This document shows, one piece after another, positions 35,460 through 43,500 of a stretch of DNA of 64,000 nt. The notes below the pieces were generated by a model. The model worked only from the letters and a program-made list of their open reading frames with translations. It ran no database searches and was not told where the DNA came from. Source of the DNA: Lutibaculum sp963816555. Its GTDB lineage: Bacteria > Pseudomonadota > Alphaproteobacteria > Rhizobiales > Tepidamorphaceae. The stretch lies in NCBI GenBank assembly GCA_963816555.1, contig CAWFLD010000003.1:165954-229953 (forward strand). The letters are read 5' to 3'. The position numbers and the translations under genes were made by a program. Numbering within the stretch: position 1 is the stretch's first letter; each line of letters starts with the position of its first letter.

Positions 35460-35980
35460 TGCCTCACCTCGACCTGCTCGCCGGTGGGATCAACTTCCGG
35501 AGTCCGGCGGGCGGCCTGCACGACCGCCGGATCGATCCGGGCGAGCTCGTACGAATGCGCAAGCCCGCTCGACAGCGGCAGCACGATCGAGGTCGAGACC
35601 GTCCGGTAGGCAGGAAAAGACAGCCCCTCGATCAACTCCTGCAGGGTTTCGATCTCGAAGGTGCCGGGGCTGTGCTGGCGGCCGGTGCCTTCAACGAAGA
35701 ACGGTCCCACGAAGGTGACGGTCTCGCGCACGACGCGTTCAGTCGGCAGGATAGGGGCCGGCCTGTGGCCAACGTCCCTCAACCAGGCCTCGACCTCCGC
35801 TCTCGCCCGTTCCCGGGGAAGCGGGTAGCGGACCTCGACCGCCGCGGCGAGTTCTCCAACGGTGCAGATCCTGACGCAGTCGGCCGCCTCCAGGCGTGTC
35901 CACCGCTGCTGCATCGCATGCATGTGGTTCGCCACTAGGTCGCGGATCACGGCTCCCGAATCAAACCCGGCGCCCATCAT
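35456..35980 (-). CDS. Hypothetical protein
   Basis: 174 residues without signal peptide or membrane segment. Identifiable stretches are MHAMQQRWTRLEAADCVRI at the N-terminus and VRETVTFVGPFFVEGTGRQ in the middle. No domain recognised. First gene of the 35980-34960 unit, coupled to the next by an ATGA overlap, so the three are probably co-expressed. Confidence 0.65.
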   Translation of the reverse strand: MMGAGFDSGAVIRDLVANHMHAMQQRWTRLEAADCVRICTVGELAAAVEVRYPLPRERARAEVEAWLRDVGHRPAPILPTERVVRETVTFVGPFFVEGTGRQHSPGTFEIETLQELIEGLSFPAYRTVSTSIVLPLSSGLAHSYELARIDPAVVQAARRTPEVDPTGEQVEVRQ

Positions 35981-36014
35981 TCTGCCTCCTAGAAGTGCCG
36001 TTCCCGCATTGTCC

Positions 36015-36039
36015 GGAATGGGGCCGGGTGGCCCCTTCC
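36015..36039 (-). terminator. Strong hairpin between small genes
   Basis: GGAA(T)GGGGCC / GGCCCCTTCC, a 10-bp stem with one bulge and a 4-nt loop, between the stop of the 49-residue gene (36084) and the start of the hypothetical gene at 35980. It could terminate the upstream unit. No long T-tract. Confidence 0.45.
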
Positions 36040-36083
36040 CCGCTCGGGCAGCGTTGTCCGTGCGGCCGGTGCCACTTGCGCGG

Positions 36084-36233
36084 CTACTTGCGCCCGGGCT
36101 CGGCCTTGCCGGGTCCCATGGCCGCAGGCTTCTTCTCGTGCTCCTGCTTGACCTTCGGCGGGCTCACCGGCGCCCCGGTCGCGGGCTTCACAGGGTCCTG
36201 AGCGGACACGATGGGAGTGGTTTGGGTAGCCAT
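36084..36233 (-). CDS. Small low-complexity protein, unknown function
   Basis: 49 residues, rich in Pro, Lys and Ala (MATQTTPIVSAQDPVKPATG then APVSPPKVKQEHEKK). AGGAGG lies 6 nt upstream of the ATG, among the best ribosome sites in the window, which supports real expression. It is probably disordered. No family recognised. Confidence 0.6.
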   Translation of the reverse strand: MATQTTPIVSAQDPVKPATGAPVSPPKVKQEHEKKPAAMGPGKAEPGRK

Positions 36234-36940
36234 GGATCCCTCCTGGGGACAGGCTGGCAGAGCCACGGCGCACGATAGCGCCGAAGGGCTCGGGCGCGGC
36301 GGGATGCCGCGGCCTTTCCTGCCGGATCGCCTCGCGCTGCCTCGGAAGACAGGCGAGAACTTGCAGCGATTTCGGCGAGAGGGCCGGACAATTCGTCCGG
36401 CTCTTTTATATATCGCTTTCTTTGCGCTCTAAACAAGGCGGCCGAGAACTTGCCAAAGGATGCGATTTCGGTGCGTGAAATGGCGAAGTATGGGATCACG
36501 CGTGTCCGTGTAGATCAGCTCCACTATCGGAATTTCGCTATACAATCTGAAGGATGCCGTCGCACACGCAGTGCGAGACAAACACGGGTCGCTGGGTGGC
36601 AACAGGTAAGCCCGTCGCCATCCCGCGCCCCCTCGCATGCGGGAAGGAAGCCGATCGCGTGCTGGATGAAACGGCAGAAGCCGCAGTGCCTGAAGCGGCT
36701 GCGTGCGCAGGACGTTCGTCAGCGACGGCCCTGGCGGCCTCCACCTCGGCGGCTGTGTCCCATGACGGTTGTGAGAAGCGGAGCGCTGGGATTTCCGAAT
36801 GCTCCCGCTCATTTGTCGCGGCCGATCTTGCTTTGTATTGGCCACGCAGTGTCGTAAGATTGGGTGTCGGCGGCTTCTGGTAAGGGCGCCGCCGGTTGAG
36901 GGCGGCCATCGTGCCCTGGCCCCGACCAAAGGAGGACGCC
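36234..36940. other. Gene-poor stretch with an orphan terminator
   Basis: About 700 bases between a minus-strand small gene and a plus-strand one. Frames present are not protein-like. Its AT-richer part (36405-36560) may hold promoters. The plus-strand hairpin with T-tract at 36380-36407 has no open frame upstream of it; see that entry. Confidence 0.5.
36380..36407 (+). terminator. Rho-independent terminator without an upstream gene
   Basis: Stem GCCGGAC / GTCCGGC, extended by weaker pairs on each side, loop AATTC, followed by TTTT. It is a textbook intrinsic terminator on the plus strand, yet no plus-strand coding sequence ends before it; the nearest plus-strand stop is over 2.5 kb away. 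It may end a small RNA starting within about 150 bases upstream. Confidence 0.6.
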
Positions 36941-37201
36941 ATGTCTTCCGGCTATCTCACTTCCCGCGACATGAATGTGATTGAACGCCTGCTCGCCGAG
37001 ATCCGCGAGAAGGGCTGCGAGCGGGACTTCGGCAAGGAGACCGCCGCGGCGCGCATGCTCGTTCATGCCGTCGAGCAGGGCAGTTCCGACGAGACCACGC
37101 TTCGAACGATGTTAGCGGGACACGTGGATCTGCATCGTACGCTCGACATCGGGCTGTCGCGCTGGGCCGACGAAAGCGGGGCGATCAAGATCCCGGCTTA
37201 G
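36941..37201 (+). CDS. Hypothetical protein
   Basis: 86 residues: MSSGYLTSRDMNVIERLLAE, IREKGCERDFGKETAAARML, HVDLHRTLDIGLSRWADE. GGAGG stands 6 nt before the ATG. All-helical and soluble by appearance. No domain recognised, but the composition and ribosome site are those of a real gene. The same-strand glucan synthase begins about 310 bases downstream. Confidence 0.65.
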   Translation: MSSGYLTSRDMNVIERLLAEIREKGCERDFGKETAAARMLVHAVEQGSSDETTLRTMLAGHVDLHRTLDIGLSRWADESGAIKIPA

Positions 37202-37510
37202 GCCTCCTGGAGATGAACGCCAGGAAGGTCGCCGGAGAAATCGAACAACGCGAGGTCGCGCCGGTTCCAATCCGGCACACCCGTGTCCCCTGTAACGTCT
37301 GCCTGCAGAGAGACGCCCTGCCAACGTCCGCGCGCAGCGTCGCGGAATGGTGGCGGCCGATGCCCCGGGTTGCGGGGAGACGGCTCCTCGGCCTGCCGCC
37401 ATCGGCGAGCGGCACGTCACAGCCCCCGACGATTCTGTCGTGCGTGCCCATGATCAGTGAGTCCCACCATCGCCCCTGAAGCGGCGGAGGACGGGGCCGG
37501 AAAGGCCACC

Positions 37511-40500
37511 ATGTCTTCGTTCCTGCCCAATCCATGGCGGCGGCACGCTCCACCGTCGCCGTGGAAGAGCCGCGCGCCGATCCGCGAGGAGCTGTTTGGC
37601 GTCGAACGACTCGAACAGCACGCGGCGAGCCTGGCGGAGGCCCAGCCGGTGGCGGGCCGGCCGGCGCGCGTGAAGCCGCTCGTCGACCGGCTGAATGAAA
37701 ACGCCGACGCTCTCCTCGCAGCCTATCGGGCGAGCGCCGCCGCCCTCGAGAGGGGCAGGTCCGTTGAACCGGCTGCGGAATGGCTGCTCGACAACTATCA
37801 CGTGGTCGAGACGCAGATCCGCCAGATCCGGACCGATCTTCCCTCCGGCTACTATCGTAAGCTGCCGAAGTTGGCGGATGGGCCGCTGGTCGGCTACCCC
37901 CGAGTTTTCGGCCTGGCCTGGGCCATCGTGGCGCATACGGACAGCCACTTCGACCCGGAGGTGCTTCGCCGCTTCGTCATGGCCTATCAGCGGGTCGAGC
38001 CCCTTTCGATCGGCGAATTGTGGGCCGTCGCCATTTCCCTCCGTCTGGTGCTGGTCGAGAACCTTCGCCGCGTGGCAGCCGAGATCGCCGAGACCCGTTC
38101 GCTGACGACGACGGCCGACGAGCTCATCGACCGGATCGTCGGCCCGGCCGATCTTCCGGCGCGGCCGCTCGAGGAGATGCTCGCTCCATTCGCTCAGGGC
38201 CCGTTGCCGATCGTCGTCGCAGCGCAGCTCGCCAAGCGTCTGCGCGACCAGGATCCGGATGCGACGCCGGCGCGCCAGTGGCTGGAACGGAAGCTGAGCC
38301 AGCAGGACAGCTCGATCGAAGAGGTCGTGCGGCAATCCCAGCAGAGTCAGGGCGCCGCCAACGTGACCGTGCGCAACGTCATCACGAGCATGCGGCTCAT
38401 CTCCGACACGGACTGGTCCGAGCTGTTCGAGGCGGTCAGCCTGGTCGACGAGCACCTGCGCAGGGACAGCACGTTCGCACTGATGGATTTTCCGACCCGC
38501 GATCTCTATCGCAACGCGATCGAGACCCTGGCCCGGGGGTCTCGGATGTCCGAGATCGACGTGGCCGAACGCGCTCTGGCGCTGGCGGACGCACCTCCGC
38601 CAGCGATCGTCTCCAGGCCGGACACGGCCCGGATACGACATGTCGGTTACTATCTGATCGCCGATGGCCGATATGAGCTCGAAGACAGGATAGGCTTTCG
38701 TGCGCCTGTCTGGCGCAAGCTCGCCCCGGGGAGCACGCGGCTGCGGCTCGGCCTCTATGTCGGCGGGACCGTGGGGGTCGCTGCGCTTCTGGTCGGCTTC
38801 GTCCTCCTCGCGCTCGACTTAGCACCTCTCGCCATCTGGGCGTTCGCCCTTCTCACCGCCGCCGGGCTTATTCCTGCGCTGCATGCGGTGGGCGCTGTCA
38901 TCAATCGGGCGATCATCACCGTCTGCGGCACCAGACGGCTCGCGGGCCTGGAACTGGCGTCCGGCATACCACCCGAGCTGAGGACGCTGATCGCGGTCCC
39001 GACCCTGCTCGGCGGCGAGCGGGATCTCCTGGAACAGGTCGAAGGGCTGGAGGTCCACTACCTTGCGAATCCCGGCGGCGCCGTCCATTTCGCGCTGCTC
39101 ACCGACGGCTTCGACGCGCGGACGGAGACGACGGAGGGCGAGGCGGGCGTTCTCGCACGTGCGGCCGAGGCCATTGCGCAGTTGAACCGCAAATATGGCG
39201 CGGTCGGCGAGGCCGGTCCGCGCTTCTTCCTGCTGCACCGGCATTCGACGTTCAACGCCAGCGAAGACCGCTGGATGGGCTGGGAGCGAAAGCGGGGCAA
39301 GCTGCACGAGCTCAACCGTCTGCTGCGGGGCGCCACCGACACGGGTTTCGTGACCGCCGACGGCCGATCTCCCGAGGTGCCCGCCGGCGTACGATACGTC
39401 CTCACGCTGGACGCCGATACGCGCCTGCCGCGAGGCGTCGCCGCGCGGCTCGTCGGCAAGATGGCCCACCCGCTCAATGCTCCACAATTTGACGAGGAGG
39501 CCCGCAGGGTCGTCGAAGGTTACGGCATCCTGCAGCCTCGCGTGACGCCTTCGCTGCCGATCGGCCACGAGGGCTCCCTCTACCAGGGCCTCTTCTCGAG
39601 CCCGGGCGGGATCGACATCTATGCCGGAGCGGTCTCGGACATCTATCAGGATCTGTTCGGCGAAGGCTCGTTCACAGGCAAGGGGATCTACGACGTCGAC
39701 GCCTTCGAGGCGGCGATGGCCGGACGGGTGCCGCCCAACACGCTTCTGAGCCACGATCTGTTCGAAGGCATCTTCGCCCGCGCCGGACTGGCCTCGGACG
39801 TCGAGGTCGTCGAGGACTTTCCCGCGCGATACGACGTGGCGGCCCGGCGCCAGCATCGCTGGGTGCGCGGCGACTGGCAGCTTCTGCCATGGATTTTGGG
39901 GCGCGGCCGGAAGGAGAACGGGGGCGTGCCGTCGGTCGGGCTCGGCAAGATGCTGGACAATCTCAGGCGCTCGCTGCTTTCTCCCATGGTGCTCGCGGCG
40001 CTCCTCTGCGGCTGGCTGCTGCCAATGCCCGCCTCGCTGGGATGGACGATCTTCGTGGTCGCGGCAACCGTCGCGCCGGGTCTCGTGCCGATCCCCTTCG
40101 CCATGCTGTCCCGCCGCGCCGGCATCACCTCCGCCAGTCATCTCCAGGCGCTCGCCGGCGATCTCCGCCGCGCCGCCGGCCAGAGCATCCTGCAGGTGGT
40201 CTTCCTCTCCGATGACGCCTACCGGATGGGCGACGCGATCACGCGGACGCTCTTCCGGCTCTACGTCACGCACCGCCATCTTCTGGAATGGACCACTGCT
40301 GCGCAAACCGGGCAGAAGCCGCGTCTCGATCTCCTCGGCTTCTACCGCGGGATGGCCGGGGGCTTGCTCCTCGCGGCGGCCGTCTGCAGCATTGCCCTGG
40401 CGCTGGCGCCGATGTCCTGGCCACTCGTCGCACCCTTCGCGCTGCTCTGGGCTGCCGCACCGGCGGTCGCGCTGCGGATCAGCAGGTCGCCGCCGAGCGA

Positions 40501-43500
40501 AACGGTGACCGACGCCGACGCCGACGAGTTGCGGCTGGTCGCACGTCGCACCTGGAGGTACTTCGAAACCTTCGTCACGCCCGACGACAACATGCTGCCG
40601 CCGGACAACTTCCAGGAAGATCCCAAGCCCGTCGTCGCCCACCGCACGTCCCCCACCAACCTGGGGCTCTATCTCCTGGCCACCGTGACGGCCCGCGACT
40701 TCGGGTGGAGCGGGCAGATGGAGACTATAGAGCGCCTGGAGACGACACTTGCGGCGATGAAGAAGCTCAGACGCTTCAGGGGGCATTTCTTCAACTGGTA
40801 CGATACGAAGGATCTTCGTGTCCTCGACCCCGCCTATGTTTCCTCCGTCGACAGCGGCAATCTGTTCGGCCACCTGATCGCGCTGGCGAATGCGTGTGGC
40901 GAACGAAAGGACCCCCCGCTCGACGTCGCGGGGATCTGGCCGGGACTTGCGGACACGCTCGCCCTGGCGCGCGAGGCCATGGGGACCGCGGGCCCCGATG
41001 GCCGCGGGGCGTCCCGGCCGTGCGCAGCCGCTCTCGATCAGGCTGCGGCCCTCCTGTCGCCGCCGCCGCAAGATGCGGCCGCCTTCACCGCCCGGATCGG
41101 TGCGTTGCGGCCGCTGGTCGGCAAGGCTGCGCGCCTCGCCGCGGACGCCGTCCAGGATCGCGCCGGAGAGCACGGGGGCGATCTCGTCTTCTGGACCGGC
41201 GCGCTGGAGCGCCTGGTCGCCGAGCACGAGCGCGATCTCCTCCATCGCGCCGACGCGCCGCGGTCGGTCCGGCGCCGCCTCGACGGCATCGCCGCGACGG
41301 CCCGCGAGATGGCGATGGCGATGGACTTCACCTTCCTCCTCGACCCGCAGCGCAAGCTTCTCTCCATTGGCTATTCCGCCGCCGACAGCAGCCTGGATCC
41401 GAGCTGCTACGACCTGCTCGCCTCGGAGGCTCGACTTGCCAGCCTCTGCGCCATCGCCAAGGGCGACGTTCCGACGAAACATTGGTTCCGCCTCGGACGG
41501 ACGGCCACGCCGGTCGCCCGCGGATCCGCGCTGATCTCCTGGTCCGGATCGATGTTCGAGTACCTGATGCCGTCGCTCGTCATGCGGGCCCCGGAAGGCA
41601 GCTTGCTCGAACAGACGAACCGACTCGTGGTCGCCCGGCAGGAGTCCCACGCCCGTAAGCTCGGGCTGCCGTGGGGCGTCTCCGAATGCGCCTACAATGC
41701 CCGTGACCTGGAATTCACCTACCAGTATTCGAGCTTCGGCATCCCTGGGCTTGGCCTCAAGCGCGGCTTGAGCGAGAACGCGGTGATCGCGCCCTACGCG
41801 ACGGCGCTCGGCGCCATGATCGATCCCCGCAGCGCGGTCGCCAATTTCGCCGATATCGCGCGACTGGGCGGGCTCGGCGCCTACGGCTTCTACGAAGCAC
41901 TCGACTTCACGCCCGCCCGCCTGCCGGAGAACGCGGATCTCGCCGTCGTCCGCAGCTTCATGGCGCACCATCAGGGCATGACGATCGTCGCCATCGGAAA
42001 TCTCCTGCATGGCGGCCGGATGCGCGCGCGCTTCCACGCCGAGCCGATGATCCAGGCGACGGAGCTGCTGCTGCAGGAGCGCATGCCGCGGGACGTCGCC
42101 GTCGCCCATCCGCGGGCCGAAGAGGTGCACGTCGCGCCCACCGACATCGTCCCCGAGGGTCCCGTCGTTCGCCGCCTCAAGCTTCCCGCCGGGTCCCCGC
42201 CCTCGACGCACATCCTCTCCAACGGCCGCTACAGTGTGATGCTGACATCGGCCGGCTCCGGCTACAGCCGGTGGCGCGACCTCGCGGTGACGCGCTGGCG
42301 CGAGGACGCGACCCGCGACGATTGGGGAGCGTGGGTCTTCCTGCGGGACGTCCGGAGCGGCGCGGTCTGGTCGGCGGGCCACCAGCCCGTCGGGGCCGCG
42401 CCCGACGCTTACGATGTGACGTTCGGCGAGGACCGGGCCGAATTCGTCCGCCGGGACGGCACGCTCCAGACGACGCTGGAGGTGATCGTGTCGGCCGAAG
42501 ACGATGCGGAGGTGCGGCGGGTGTCGGTCGTCAATCGCGGGCGGCGGGAACGCGAGATCGACATCACATCCTATTTCGAGCTCGTGCTGGCGTCAGCTTC
42601 CTCCGACAACGCGCATCCCGCCTTCTCCAAGATGTTCGTCCAGACCGAATATATCGAGGAGGTCGGCGCCATACTCGCGACGCGCCGCCGGCGGTCGCCG
42701 GACGAGCCGGAGGTCTGGGCGGCCCATCTGGCGGTCGTCGAGGGCAACGTAACCGCCGACCGGCAGGTCGAGACGGATCGCGCCCGTTTCGTCGGACGCG
42801 GCCGGACGATCGGCGAGGCCGGCGCGGTGTTCAGCGGCGATAGGCTGTCGAACACGACCGGCACGGTGCTCGATCCCGTCGTCGCCATTCGCACCCGCGT
42901 CGCCATCCCCGCGGGAGAGGCGGCGCGGATCGCGTACTGGACGATGGTCGCGTCCTCGCGGGAGGAGCTTCTCGACCTGATCGACAAGCATCATGACCGC
43001 AACGCCTTCGAGCGGGCGAAGACGCTGGCATGGACGCAGGCGCGGGTGCAACTCGGCCACCTCGGAGTGAAGATCGGCGACGCGGCCGACTTCCAGGCGA
43101 TGGCGAGCCACATTCTCTACGCCGGTCGCAGCCTGCGCGCGTCGCCGGAGACCATGGCGAGCGGTGCTGGCGGGCAGCCGGGCCTGTGGCCCTACGGGAT
43201 CTCCGGCGACGTGCCGATCGTGCTCGTGCTCGTCGACGACGTCGAAGACATGGCGAATGTCCGGCAGCTCCTGCACGCGCACGAGTACTGGCGCATGAAG
43301 GGCCTTGCCGTCGATCTCGTGGTCCTCAACGAGCGAAGATCCTCCTACGTGCAGGACCTGCAGATCGCGATCGAGTCTGCGGTGCGGGGCGTGCGGGCGA
43401 AACCGAACCCGGCGGAGGCCGCCGCGCAAGGAGCGATCTTCACCCTGCGTGCCGACCTGTTGAGCCCCGACGGACGGGCGCTGCTGCAGTCCGTCGCCCG

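Noticed and set aside
37260..37276. T-arm-like hairpin GCCGG-TTCCAAT-CCGGC suggesting a tRNA
   Set aside because: No matching acceptor strand or anticodon arm at the right distance, and the loop lacks the conserved purine.
38819..42382. A 1,187-codon minus-strand frame inside the glucan synthase gene
   Set aside because: Antisense shadow; the plus strand carries unambiguous GT84/GH94 motifs without interruption.
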